Origin: Glacieibacterium frigidum
Lineage (GTDB): Bacteria > Pseudomonadota > Alphaproteobacteria > Sphingomonadales > Sphingomonadaceae
NCBI RefSeq assembly: GCF_007097155.1
Contig: NZ_VJWA01000002.1
Span: 1,302,001 to 1,366,000 of the forward strand
DNA: 64,000 nt
Direction: 5' to 3'
The translations under genes and the position numbers were made by a program. Shown one piece after another: positions 44,282 through 53,866 of the stretch (position 1 is the first letter of the stretch; each line of letters opens with the position of its first letter). The notes under the pieces are model-generated. The model did no database searches, was not told where the DNA came from, and worked only from the letters and a program-made list of their open reading frames with translations.

Positions 44282-47200
44282 TCAATAGGTCTTCGAATAG
44301 CGCAGCTCGACGTTCGACCCGCCGAACGAGCTGGTCGAGCTCAGCACGCTCAATGTGCGGCTCAGCGCGATCTCGAGCTGCGTCGCGGTGAAGCCGCGCG
44401 CGTCGGTGATGACCTCCACATAGATGTTGTTGCTGATGTACTGGCCCGCTGCGAGCGCCGTGCCGCGGCCCGCGGTCTTGTCGGCGCCGAGGACGCGCAG
44501 CCGGTCGATGCCGCTGGCGGAGCGCAGCTTGCCGAGCGGGTTGAGCCCGCCGCCGCCCGAGCCGCGCAGCGAGTTGAGCGCGGCGGCCAGCTGGATCGCC
44601 TGCGTCGGCGACAGCGAAGTGATCGACCCGCCGAAGAGCAGCCGCGACAGCACCTCGTCCTGCGCCAGCGCGGGAGTCGAGGTGAAGGTGATCTCAGGGC
44701 GCTGGGCGCGACCGCCGATGTTGATCGTCGCCGACACGCCGTCGACCGTCGTGCTGGCGCTCAGCGACAGCTGCGGGTTGGTGAACGCGCCGCCGTCGAA
44801 GGTCACCGCACCGTCCTGCGCCAGCTCGAAGCGGCGGCCGGCGAACGAATAGGTGCCGCGCACGATCTGCAGCTTGCCGACGACGACCGGCGCGGTGGCG
44901 CTGCCGGTGATGCGCATGTCGGTGCGCCACTCGGCCTCCAGCCCCATGCCGCTGACGAAGATGCGGTTGTCGGCGCGGATGCGCAGGTCGAGGCGGAACT
45001 GCGACGACGGTGCGGCGGCGGCGGCGGTCGGCGCGGGCGCACCCTTGCGGCGCACGCCGGTCAGCTCGCTGATCTCGGCGGCACCCTGGCGGATGATCGC
45101 GTAGCGCGCCTCGGGGATGGTCAGCGTGCCCTTGATCAGCCCGACGCCGCGGCTGCTGGTGATCGCGATCTGGCCGGTCGCGGACGCCCCCAAAGCGTCG
45201 CCGCGCGCCAGCTGGGCGTTCGCCAGCGTGACGTTCAGGTCGAGCGGGAAGCCGGTCGCAGCGTCGAGGCCTATCGTGCCGCGCGCCACGACGGTGCCGC
45301 TGCCCGCGCGACCGGTCAGCGACAGGATTTCGAGGCGCGACCGGCTGAAGCGGCTGTCGAGCGCGATGTCCCGGATGACCGTACCGTACGCCTGGTTCTC
45401 GTAGCGCAACGTCGCGGCGCGCACGACCCCGGTGACGCTGGGGTTGTCGACGCGCCCGCCAAGGTCCGCTGCGACAACGACGGGCCCGCTGACCTGCTGC
45501 CCCGCGATGCCGGTCAGCGCCCACAGCAGCTCGGCGGGGCCGTTGTATCGGATGCCGCCCGACAAAGGTGCGGCGAGCAGGCGCTGGCTGAGGCTCGCGC
45601 CGGCGCCCAGCGGGGCAAGCTGCGCACGCACCCGGCCGATGACCGAAGTGCCACGACGGACGACCGCGTCGAGCCCCGCGCCGGTGCCCGACAGGCGCAG
45701 CCGCGTGCTCACGTCGAGCGGCGCCGACACGGTATAGGCGGCGGTGCGCGTGAAGTTCGCGATATTGAGGTTGGCATCGACCGCCGGGGTGGCGCCGCCC
45801 GCCTGGGTCGCGTCGATCGTGCCCGACACCTTGCCGCCGAGGCCGAGGCCGGGGGCGAAGGTCTCGACGATCGCAAGGTCGATGCCATCGAGGACGGCGC
45901 GCAGGCGGCTGTTGCGGCCGTACTCGCCCGCCAGCACGGCGCGGCCCTGCGGGACGATCAGTGTCGCAGGCGCGAGGCTCCAGCCGCCCGCGGTCTTGGT
46001 CGCGACCGCCGGGGCGGCGAGGCGGAAGGCGATGCCGTTGAGCGTGCCCTTGGCATTGCCGACGACGCGCGTCGGCGTCAGCGCGGCCTGCGCGGCAATG
46101 TCGAACGGTGTCGGCGCGGTCCCGCTGGCGACCAGCCCGACCGTGCCGCGGCCGGCGCGATAGTCGAACTTCGACTGGACGCGCTTCACCAGCAGCGTCC
46201 CCGAGCGCAGGTCGGCGAGATAGGCGGTGCCGCTGACCGACGGCGTGCCGGGCGTCAGCAGCGCGGTGGCGCGGACGGTGCCCGACCCGATGGTGATCGG
46301 CACCGTTCCCGGGATGCGCGCGGCACTGGCGCGGACGTCGACCGTGGCGCGCTGGACGCCGCGCTCGGACGCCAGCAGCACGCCGCCGTTGAAGCCCGAG
46401 CCCGCGAGCGTCAGCCGCCCGGCGAACGGTCCGGCCTCGGTCTGCGCGACGCTGCCCCTGAAATCGATGCCGGCGAAGCGCGCGCTGGCGATATCGACGG
46501 TCAGCGGCCCGGCGCCTGAACGCACGAGCACGTTCGCGGCGAAAGGCCCGTACTCCGAGCCGCCGGTCGCCTTGATGCGGTAGCCCGCGGCAGTGCCCTC
46601 GAGGTCGGCGACGACATTGTTCAACTGGACCCCGACATTGGGCCGCGCGGCGCGCAGCCGGACGAGCGGGCGCGCGACGGTGCCGCTGCCGCTGACCGAC
46701 AGTGGGCCGTACTGGGTCGACGATCCCTGCGCTTGGAAGGCGATGCGGCCGTCTGGACGATAGCTGCCCTCGCCGCCGGTGATCCGGAAGCGCGGCGCGG
46801 TCAGGCGCAGGGCGCTGAAGCGCGCGACGCCCGCGGGATCATAGGCGATGCGCGCCGTGGCGACGGCGTTGCCGCCGAGCTGTTCGCGCAAGCTCGCGTT
46901 GTCGAGCTGCCGCGTCGCGACGCGGACGCTGCCGGTGATGCCGAAGCCGCCGCGTGCGCCGCTGACCAGCCGCGCGTCGGTCAGCAGGTCGACGCGGCCC
47001 AGTCCCTCGACGCGATAGTCGTTGACCCGGCCCTTCAGCGCGCCGTTGTACTGGCCCGTCGCGGGCGTCGCGACGACGATGGCTGTCGCATCGAGGCGGT
47101 CGGAGCGCAGGCGCAGATTGTCCGACAACAGCCGCCCGTTCGACCAGGCGAGGTCGCCGTCGACGCGGAGATTGGTCAGCAGCCCGCCGGCGGCGGCGTT

Positions 47201-48430
47201 GAGCCCGGTGACGCGGCGGGCGCGGGCACTGACCGGAATCAGGATGCGCTCGGCATCGATCGTCGCGCGGCCCGTCGCGGCGAGCATCTCGACCGTCGTG
47301 CCGTTGAAGACGAGCGTCGTCGCGCTGAGGTCGTACGCCAGCGCTGGCGTGCCGAACGGCCCGTCGAGGACGACTGCGAAGCGCAGATCGCGACCCGCGA
47401 GGTTCGGCGCGACCGCCCCGGGGCGGAGCAGCTGCCCGGCAACGCGGAAATTGCCGAAGCGGCTCTCGGCGAGGTCGAGCAGCCCGGTCGCGTTCGCACG
47501 GAAGGCGGTCGACTCGGCGGTCGCGGTCAGGTCGACGCGGCGCTCGGCAAGGCGCGCGGTCGCGTCGATGAGGACACCGCCGTCGGTCAGCGACGCGACC
47601 GGACCGGTGGCGAACAGCCGCTGCGGCTCGACGCGGCCGCGCACGCCGAAAATGCCGTCGCGGCCCGTGACCGCGAGGTCTGCGAGCGGCGCGCCGCCGG
47701 CCTGTGCCGCGACCTGGCCTTGCCACGCCTGCCAGCTGCCCCGCCCCGCGACGGTCAGCAGCAGCGGCTTGCCGAGTTTCGCATAGCTGTCGACCAGCCC
47801 GCCCGCCGGGCCTGCGAGCCGCGCATCGACGATCAGGCGGTTGTTGGCGGGCACCGCGTCGAGGCGCAGGCGCAGCGTGTCGCCGCCCGACAGGCCCGCA
47901 CCCTGCACCGCGGCGGCATCGGCGGTGACCTTCGCGCGGCCGTCGGCGATGTCGATCGCCGCGCTCAGCCGCGCGACATGGCGCCGGCCGGTGACCGCGG
48001 GCGCGATCTCGAGCCGGTTGACGACGAGGCGGTCGAGCTTGAGGTCGATGTCGGGGAGCAGCGGCTCGTCGGGGTCCGACGGCCCCAGCACCGGGCGGCG
48101 CAGCAGCTGCGCCTCGTCGACCAGCACCTCGGCGATCTCGATCCGCTGGCTCAGCGCGGGCAGCGGCGACCAGTCGACGACCACCGCGGGCGCGGTTGCG
48201 AGCACGCCCTTCAGGTCGCGCACCTCGACGTCGCGCAGCGTCATCCGGCCATAGATCGACCCGTCGATTCGTCCCGCGCGGTAGTTGAGACCCGTCGCGC
48301 TGGTGAAGCCGGCCAGCTGGTTCAGGATAAATCGCTTGCCCGGCTGGGTGTTGAGCCCGGCGATCAGCGCCACGACGAGCACGGCCAGACCGGCGACGAT
48401 GCCGGCGACCCAGAGCAGGACGCGCCGCAC
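44282..48430 (-). CDS. tamB: translocation and assembly module subunit TamB
   Basis: 1382 residues, the usual size range. A single N-terminal membrane anchor (LLWVAGIVAGLAVLVVALIA) leads into a very long beta-rich periplasmic region with many short strands (the lipid groove of the AsmA/TamB fold) and a conserved C-terminal DUF490 part ending in SSTSSFGGSNVELRYSKTY. TamB in the inner membrane works with TamA in the outer membrane in outer membrane protein assembly and phospholipid transport. It starts two bases after the tamA stop, so the two form an operon read leftward. A long open frame on the opposite strand (44135-46519) is only its shadow. Confidence 0.9.
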   Translation of the reverse strand: MRRVLLWVAGIVAGLAVLVVALIAGLNTQPGKRFILNQLAGFTSATGLNYRAGRIDGSIYGRMTLRDVEVRDLKGVLATAPAVVVDWSPLPALSQRIEIAEVLVDEAQLLRRPVLGPSDPDEPLLPDIDLKLDRLVVNRLEIAPAVTGRRHVARLSAAIDIADGRAKVTADAAAVQGAGLSGGDTLRLRLDAVPANNRLIVDARLAGPAGGLVDSYAKLGKPLLLTVAGRGSWQAWQGQVAAQAGGAPLADLAVTGRDGIFGVRGRVEPQRLFATGPVASLTDGGVLIDATARLAERRVDLTATAESTAFRANATGLLDLAESRFGNFRVAGQLLRPGAVAPNLAGRDLRFAVVLDGPFGTPALAYDLSATTLVFNGTTVEMLAATGRATIDAERILIPVSARARRVTGLNAAAGGLLTNLRVDGDLAWSNGRLLSDNLRLRSDRLDATAIVVATPATGQYNGALKGRVNDYRVEGLGRVDLLTDARLVSGARGGFGITGSVRVATRQLDNASLREQLGGNAVATARIAYDPAGVARFSALRLTAPRFRITGGEGSYRPDGRIAFQAQGSSTQYGPLSVSGSGTVARPLVRLRAARPNVGVQLNNVVADLEGTAAGYRIKATGGSEYGPFAANVLVRSGAGPLTVDIASARFAGIDFRGSVAQTEAGPFAGRLTLAGSGFNGGVLLASERGVQRATVDVRASAARIPGTVPITIGSGTVRATALLTPGTPSVSGTAYLADLRSGTLLVKRVQSKFDYRAGRGTVGLVASGTAPTPFDIAAQAALTPTRVVGNAKGTLNGIAFRLAAPAVATKTAGGWSLAPATLIVPQGRAVLAGEYGRNSRLRAVLDGIDLAIVETFAPGLGLGGKVSGTIDATQAGGATPAVDANLNIANFTRTAAYTVSAPLDVSTRLRLSGTGAGLDAVVRRGTSVIGRVRAQLAPLGAGASLSQRLLAAPLSGGIRYNGPAELLWALTGIAGQQVSGPVVVAADLGGRVDNPSVTGVVRAATLRYENQAYGTVIRDIALDSRFSRSRLEILSLTGRAGSGTVVARGTIGLDAATGFPLDLNVTLANAQLARGDALGASATGQIAITSSRGVGLIKGTLTIPEARYAIIRQGAAEISELTGVRRKGAPAPTAAAAAPSSQFRLDLRIRADNRIFVSGMGLEAEWRTDMRITGSATAPVVVGKLQIVRGTYSFAGRRFELAQDGAVTFDGGAFTNPQLSLSASTTVDGVSATINIGGRAQRPEITFTSTPALAQDEVLSRLLFGGSITSLSPTQAIQLAAALNSLRGSGGGGLNPLGKLRSASGIDRLRVLGADKTAGRGTALAAGQYISNNIYVEVITDARGFTATQLEIALSRTLSVLSSTSSFGGSNVELRYSKTY

Positions 48431-48432
48431 GC

Positions 48433-50421
48433 TCAGAATGCCTGGCCGATAGAGATGTACAGCGCGACGCGCCCTTCGCCGGGCCGGCGGCCGAGCGGCG
48501 TCGCGACGTCGATCCGCATCGGTCCGAAGTTGGTGTAGTAGCGCCCGCCGATCCCCGCGCCATAGCGCATGCCGCTCAGCGACGGCGACGACGCCTCGCC
48601 GACGCGGCCGCCGTCGACGAAGGGCACGATGCCGAAGTTGCCGAAGCGGTAGCGCACCTCGGCGCCGAACTCGGTCAGCGACCGCCCGCCGAGCGGCTTG
48701 TTGTCGAGGTCGCGCGGGCCCAGCTCCTGGAAGCCGAAGCCGCGCACCGACCCGCCGCCACCGGCGTACAGCCGCCGCGACGGCGCGATCGAGTCGCGTG
48801 ACGCCCCGACGATGCTGCCGACCCGCGCGCGGCCCGCCAGCACGATCGCGTCGGTGACCGGGAAATAGGCACTCGCCTCGAACAGGGTGCGCGCATAGCC
48901 CTCGAATCCTGCGCTGGTCTGCTTCTGCGCCTCGGGACTGACGCGTGCGGTCAGGCGGAAGCCGCGCGTCGGGTCGAGCAGGCTGTTCGACCGGTCGTAC
49001 CCCAGCTGCAGCGGCAGGGCTGCGATGAAATAGGTCCCGCGATCACGGTCGAGCCGCGTCGCGTCGAAGGCGGTCTCGCGCGACGCGATCAGCTCGGTGC
49101 CGACGCTCCACGTCCAGCGCTTCTGCCAGATCGGCGTGCTGCTGCGCGACAGGCTGGCATTCAGGTTGAAGGTCTCGGCATTGTACGCCTCGAAGCGCTG
49201 GCGCGCGAGCGAGGTGCCGAGCTGGAAGGCGCGGTCGCGCTGGCCGGCGTTCGAGCGGCGGAACTGCGCGCTGACACCCTGCTCCTGCGTGCCCGCGATC
49301 GCCGCGACTGTCAGCGCGCCCTCGGGCGGGAACAGGTTGCGGTGGGTCCAGCTGCCGGTCGCCTTCAGCCCCTCGCCGGTGCCGTAGCCTATGCTCGCGG
49401 CGAGCACCCGTGCCGGCCCGCGCGTCTGGCGGACGAGCAGGTCGACCGTCTCGGTGCCGTCGGCGGCGATGGTACCGGTGGCGACGGGCTCGACCGACAC
49501 GGTCGACAACAGGCTGGTGCCGATCAGCGCCTGGCGGAGGTCGTCGACCTGGCGGCTGTCGTAGATCTCGCCCGCCTCGAAGCGCGGCAGCAGCGCGATA
49601 TGGTCCACGTCGAACACCGGGTCGCCCGCGACGCGCAGGCCCCCGAAGCGCGCCTTGCGCCCCGCGGTGACGGGCAAGGTGTAGTCGCCGACGTGCGTCG
49701 CCTCGTCGAGCAGGATGTCGCGCTGGCCGACGGTGGCGAAGGGGTAGCCGCGCTCGGGCAGGCGCAACGCGATGCGTGCCTCGCCGCTCTCGACCACTGC
49801 GGCGACGATCGGGTCGCCGGTCTTCAGTTCGAGCGCCTCGAGGGCATAGCCGCGCGGCTCGGCGGCGGCGTCGGAGATGACGATGCGGCCGAGCGAATAG
49901 CGCGAGCCCTTGGTGGCGGTCAGCGTCACCGCCAGCTGCCCCTTGGCGTCCGGCGTCGCGATGACCGTGCTGGTGGCGACCGCATCGAAATAGCCTTCGG
50001 AGCGCAGCAGCCGCGCCATCAGCGCCTCGTCCTCCTCGGCGCGCGCGGCGATCTGCGCGGCATTCTCGGCAGTACGCCCCTTGCCGAGCAGCGCCGACAG
50101 GCCCTTGAACCGCGCTTCGAGGGCATCATCGTCGAGGCCCGTCACCTCGACGCGGTAACCAATGCGCGGCGCGTCGGTATCGGCGACAACGACCGTCGCG
50201 GGTGTCTCGGCAACGGCGGTACCGAGCGGCACCAGCGGCGCACCGAGCGCCGGGTCGGCGGGGGTCGGTTGCGGCGGCACGACGGGCGCCGCTTCGCCGG
50301 TCAGCGGCGGCAGCTCGGCCTGCAGATCCTGGTCGGTCAACGGCTGCGCGACCGCCGCATGCGCCAGCCCGGCTACGACGATCGACAATGCGGAACGGCA
50401 ATATAGTCCGGACACCGTCAA
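48433..50421 (-). CDS. tamA: outer membrane protein TamA (BamA/TamA family)
   Basis: 662 residues with TTG at 50421 as start; a GTG at 50415 is equally possible. A signal peptide (SIVVAGLAHAAVAQ) is followed by a Pro-rich linker, three POTRA-like domains (for example IGYRVEVTGLDDDALEARF and GRIVISDAAAEPRGYALEAL) and a C-terminal barrel with the conserved RLYAGGGGSVRGFGFQELGP. The final residue is phenylalanine, as needed for barrel assembly. It forms the outer membrane part of the TAM complex with TamB, encoded two bases downstream. Confidence 0.9.
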   Translation of the reverse strand: MTVSGLYCRSALSIVVAGLAHAAVAQPLTDQDLQAELPPLTGEAAPVVPPQPTPADPALGAPLVPLGTAVAETPATVVVADTDAPRIGYRVEVTGLDDDALEARFKGLSALLGKGRTAENAAQIAARAEEDEALMARLLRSEGYFDAVATSTVIATPDAKGQLAVTLTATKGSRYSLGRIVISDAAAEPRGYALEALELKTGDPIVAAVVESGEARIALRLPERGYPFATVGQRDILLDEATHVGDYTLPVTAGRKARFGGLRVAGDPVFDVDHIALLPRFEAGEIYDSRQVDDLRQALIGTSLLSTVSVEPVATGTIAADGTETVDLLVRQTRGPARVLAASIGYGTGEGLKATGSWTHRNLFPPEGALTVAAIAGTQEQGVSAQFRRSNAGQRDRAFQLGTSLARQRFEAYNAETFNLNASLSRSSTPIWQKRWTWSVGTELIASRETAFDATRLDRDRGTYFIAALPLQLGYDRSNSLLDPTRGFRLTARVSPEAQKQTSAGFEGYARTLFEASAYFPVTDAIVLAGRARVGSIVGASRDSIAPSRRLYAGGGGSVRGFGFQELGPRDLDNKPLGGRSLTEFGAEVRYRFGNFGIVPFVDGGRVGEASSPSLSGMRYGAGIGGRYYTNFGPMRIDVATPLGRRPGEGRVALYISIGQAF

Positions 50422-50517
50422 GCGATCGTCTCGACGGAGTAATGCGGGGTCATCGGCGTTGAACCCTCCCGGGCGAACAAGGGTCCGTCGGCTCGTCGCG
50501 AGCCGACGGACCGGTTG

Positions 50518-50748
50518 CTAGGCACGACGGATGCGATACGGTCCGGCACGCGCCGCCAGCATTTCGCCTTTCCAGCTCAGCCGCACCAGCCCCTCCGCAA
50601 CCAGCAGATCGATCGCCGCGTGCACCGCCGGCATGGTACCGCGCCAGTCGTCCGCGTCCAGCGCGCGCGCCACCTCGCTCGGGCAGATCGTCGCGTCGGC
50701 GGCACGCTGGCCGAGCAATGCCAGCGTCGCGTCGCGGGCGGTGGTCAC
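50518..50748 (-). CDS. DUF3253 domain protein
   Basis: 76 residues. The pattern ICPSEVARALDADDWRGTMP and the ending EGLVRLSWKGEMLA are those of DUF3253, a small winged-helix-like family; function is unknown. It lies leftward between tamA and the rightward sensor kinase. The spacing to tamA is about 100 bases, so it may be transcribed separately or together with tamA. Confidence 0.78.
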   Translation of the reverse strand: MTTARDATLALLGQRAADATICPSEVARALDADDWRGTMPAVHAAIDLLVAEGLVRLSWKGEMLAARAGPYRIRRA

Positions 50749-50820
50749 CGGCTCGCCCCTCGCCGCGCCGATCCAAAGTTTCGATTGCAGTCACCGGTGC
50801 GGGCGGGCCTATTTGATTTC

Positions 50821-52695
50821 ATGCTCGTTTCAATCCCGCGAACGACAGCGTGGTTGCTGGCTCTGCTCGCCCTGGCTTTCGGCGTCCAGCGGGCAGCTGC
50901 CGGTTCGCCGGAACTCGACGCCCGGCTGGCGGCGGTCCGCGCCGATGCGATGCGGTCCGTACCGGCGCCGGAGATGCTCGCCAAGATCCCCGCCGTCATC
51001 GCCTTGTCCAAGACCTTCGAGACCGGCGGCGAGCCGGCGAAGGCGGGCGCGGCGCTCAATTCCGCAGTCATCTACGCACTGCTCGGCGGCGACCTGCGGC
51101 GTGCGATCGCCATCGCCGACCGGGCGGCGGGTCTGTGCGCCGGGGCGGGCGACCGGCGCTGCTACGGCAATGCAATGAACCAGTCGGGGATCGCGCTGTG
51201 GCGGCTAAACGACCCTTATGCCGCGATGCAGCGTCTCGACCGCGGCGCGCGCGCCTTCGTCGATGCGGGCGACATCGAGCGCGCGGCGATCGCACGGCTG
51301 AACGCCGCCAACATCCGCTACGACATCGGCGACCTGACCGGCGCGCTGGCGGATTACGACCGGATCGACCGGCTGTACGGCAACAGCGCGCGCTGGGACC
51401 CGGTCGGCATGCTCGCCAGCAAGGCCGAGGTGCTGGTCAAGCTCGGCCGCCTCGACGAGGCCCGGGGCACCGCGCAGAGGGCGGCCGCGATGCTGCAGCA
51501 GCGCGGGCGGTCGAGCGGCACGCGCTGGGAGAGCGATGTCGTCAACAGCACGCGCGGCGTCATGGCACTGGTCGAGGCGAGCCTGGGCAACGCCGCCGCC
51601 GCACTGCCGCTGTACCAGGCCTATGTCGCGGCGGCCGAGAAGTCGGGGTCGCCGCTCGAGCGGCACAATGCGCATTATGCCTTTGCCGAGGGGCTGATGC
51701 TGCTCGGCCGGGCCACTGCCGCCTATCCGCACGTCCGCATCGCGCTCGACCTGATCGACGAGACCGATCCCGCGGGGCGGCGCGACACCTACGACCTCGC
51801 GTCGCGCATCGCTGCCGACAGCGGGCGCACGACCGAGGCGCTCGACCATCTGCGCAACGCGGAAAAAGTGCGCAACGAACTTGCCGCGACGACGCTGCGC
51901 TCGGCGATTGCCGATGCCAACGCCCAGACCGCGGTCGCCGAGCGCGAGGCGCAGCTGGCGCGGCGCGACGCCGCCTGGGCGACGCAGCGGACGCAGCTGC
52001 TCGGGCTCGTCGCACTCGCGGTCATCCTGACCATCCTGGTCACGGTGGTGGTCTTCGTCCGCTACCGCGCGCGGACGCTCGAGCAGCGCTATGCCGCGGT
52101 GCTCGACGAGCGCACGCGCCTCGCCCGCGAGCTGCACGACACGCTGCTTCAGGGCTTTACCGGCATCACCCTGCAGCTGCGCGCGGCGGCGAAGCGCGAC
52201 CCCGCCAGCGTCAACGGCGTGCTCAGCACCATGGCCGACGAGGCCGGGCGCTGGGTCTCCGAAACGCGCCAGGCGGTGTGGGACATGCGCGCCGCGACGT
52301 CGGACCATGACCTGCAGAAGGGGCTCGAACAGGCGATCGCCACGACGCGGACGCAGAGCGACGCGCAGATCAGCCTCGATTGCGAGTTGTCCGGACAACC
52401 CGGCCAGACCGTGACGGGCGCGTTGCTGCGCGTCGCGCAGGAGGCGCTGGGCAACGCCGCGCGCCACGCCAGTGCGACGCGGATCGACGTCGCGGCGCGG
52501 ACGACCGCCGAACAGGCGCGCCTCAGCATCGTCGACGACGGGGTCGGCTTTCGTGCCGCGCCCGAATTGTCGGCGCTCGGCGGGCATTGGGGGCTGCTCG
52601 GGATGCGCGAGCGGATCGAGGCGCTGGGCGGCGTGCTCACCGTCGATGCGGCGCCGGGCCGGGGCACGCGGGTCACGGCGGAGGTGCCGCTGTGA
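50821..52695 (+). CDS. sensor histidine kinase with TPR-like periplasmic domain (HisKA_3 type)
   Basis: 624 residues from the ATG at 50821. A signal-anchor (TAWLLALLALAFGVQRAAA) is followed by about 370 residues of TPR-like helix pairs (ANIRYDIGDLTGALADYDRI and similar), a coiled coil, a membrane helix (LLGLVALAVILTILVTVVVFV) and the kinase. Phosphoacceptor H439 is in ARELHDTLLQGFTG, the HisKA_3 signature; the ATPase part has LLRVAQEALGNAARHA, then DDGVGF and GLLGMRERIEALGG. It should phosphorylate the NarL-type regulator whose GTG overlaps its stop. Peptide or carbohydrate sensing through the TPR domain is only a guess. Confidence 0.88.
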   Translation: MLVSIPRTTAWLLALLALAFGVQRAAAGSPELDARLAAVRADAMRSVPAPEMLAKIPAVIALSKTFETGGEPAKAGAALNSAVIYALLGGDLRRAIAIADRAAGLCAGAGDRRCYGNAMNQSGIALWRLNDPYAAMQRLDRGARAFVDAGDIERAAIARLNAANIRYDIGDLTGALADYDRIDRLYGNSARWDPVGMLASKAEVLVKLGRLDEARGTAQRAAAMLQQRGRSSGTRWESDVVNSTRGVMALVEASLGNAAAALPLYQAYVAAAEKSGSPLERHNAHYAFAEGLMLLGRATAAYPHVRIALDLIDETDPAGRRDTYDLASRIAADSGRTTEALDHLRNAEKVRNELAATTLRSAIADANAQTAVAEREAQLARRDAAWATQRTQLLGLVALAVILTILVTVVVFVRYRARTLEQRYAAVLDERTRLARELHDTLLQGFTGITLQLRAAAKRDPASVNGVLSTMADEAGRWVSETRQAVWDMRAATSDHDLQKGLEQAIATTRTQSDAQISLDCELSGQPGQTVTGALLRVAQEALGNAARHASATRIDVAARTTAEQARLSIVDDGVGFRAAPELSALGGHWGLLGMRERIEALGGVLTVDAAPGRGTRVTAEVPL

Positions 52696-53318
52696 CCGGC
52701 CTGCTGCGCATCCTGTGCGTCGACGACCATCCGGTGGTGCGCAGCGGGGTCGCCGCGATGCTGGCGACCGAGCCCGACTTCGCGCCTGCCGACCTCGCCG
52801 CCAACGGGCACGAGGCGCGCCTGCTCGCGACCGCGCGCCGCCCCGATGTGGTGCTGCTCGATTTCCGCCTGCGCAAGGAGGACGGGGTCGATCTCGCCGG
52901 CGAGATCAAGGCATTGGCCCCTGCCGCCAAGATCGTCATGATGACCACCTATGCCGGCGACGAGCCCGCGCACCGCGCGCTGCAGGCCGGGGTGCACGGC
53001 TATCTGCTCAAGGATTCGCTCGACCGCGAGCTGATCACTGCGGTGCGCGCGGTGCTGGCGGGGCGGCGCTATGTCCAGTCGGAGGTGGCGCGGCAGCTTG
53101 TCGAGAACGGCCCGCGCGTCATGCTGACGGCGCGCGAGCGCGACGTGCTGGCACTGCTCGCCGAAGGGCTGCGCAACAAGGTCATCGCCGACCGGCTGGG
53201 GGTGGGCGAGGCGACCGCGCGGTCGCATGTCGAGGCGATCCTGCTCAAGTTCGGGGTGCGCGAGCGCACCGCCGCCGTCGCCCACGCCGCGCGACGCGGA
53301 TTCCTGCACCTCGGCTGA
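52692..53318 (+). CDS. NarL/LuxR-type response regulator
   Basis: 208 residues from the GTG at 52692 (GTGA overlap with the kinase stop). The receiver domain has CVDDHPVVRSG, phosphoacceptor D57 (VVLLDFRLRK) and the lysine in YLLKDSLDRE. The output domain is a LuxR/NarL helix-turn-helix: LTARERDVLALLAEGLRNKV and ATARSHVEAILLKFGVRERT. It is the partner of the preceding kinase. Possible targets are the following genes, but no binding site could be identified. Confidence 0.9.
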   Translation: MTGLLRILCVDDHPVVRSGVAAMLATEPDFAPADLAANGHEARLLATARRPDVVLLDFRLRKEDGVDLAGEIKALAPAAKIVMMTTYAGDEPAHRALQAGVHGYLLKDSLDRELITAVRAVLAGRRYVQSEVARQLVENGPRVMLTARERDVLALLAEGLRNKVIADRLGVGEATARSHVEAILLKFGVRERTAAVAHAARRGFLHLG

Positions 53319-53393
53319 TCTCCGCCGATTTACGGAGACTATTGCCCGCCGTCCGGGTGACGCGCCGGCGCCGGTGCGGGCGCATCAAGGCGC

Positions 53394-53840
53394 ATGGCCT
53401 CGCTCGAAAGCTTCCGCGCCCCGACGCGCCCCCTGACCGACCAGCTGCGTCGCGTGCCGCTGTTCGCGGCGCTGCCGACCGATCGCCGCGGCTGCCTCGA
53501 ACTGTTGCGCGAGGGCGCGCTGTTCGAAGTGCCGGCGGGAGTCGAGATCGTCGCCCCCGGCGATGCGGCCGCGCTGCTCGTGGTGACCGAAGGCGCGCTG
53601 GCCGACGACGGCGGGACGCGCGTCTGGTCGGCGGGCAGCTACCTCGGCGTCGCCGAAGCGCTCGGCGGCCTGCCCTTCACCGATGCCGTGCGCACCGTCG
53701 CGCCGACCCTGCTCTACCGCCTCGACGGCGCGCTGGTCGCCGAACTGATGACCCGCTGCCCGGCGATCGCGGCCAGCCTGCGTGCCGACTTCGCGCCCGC
53801 CGCGCGCCGCGCCGATTTCACCCCGACCGCATCGATCTGA
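53394..53840 (+). CDS. small protein with cyclic-nucleotide-binding-type fold
   Basis: 148 residues. LRRVPLFAALPTDRR followed by LREGALFEVPAGVEIV and LLVVTEGAL has the layout of a cNMP-binding (CRP-like) beta barrel, ending in LVAELMTRCPAIAASL. No DNA-binding domain follows, and the usual phosphate cassette (RxA) is not evident, so it may not bind a nucleotide. It follows the two-component genes by 75 bases and precedes two PEP-CTERM genes; a link with them is possible. Confidence 0.6.
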   Translation: MASLESFRAPTRPLTDQLRRVPLFAALPTDRRGCLELLREGALFEVPAGVEIVAPGDAAALLVVTEGALADDGGTRVWSAGSYLGVAEALGGLPFTDAVRTVAPTLLYRLDGALVAELMTRCPAIAASLRADFAPAARRADFTPTASI

Positions 53841-53866
53841 CCGTCCAACCCACAGGGAGAGCTGCC

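Noticed and set aside
44135-46519. 794-codon open frame antisense to tamB
   Set aside because: Repetitive Arg/Ala/Gly-rich composition typical of antisense frames; tamB on the other strand is clear.
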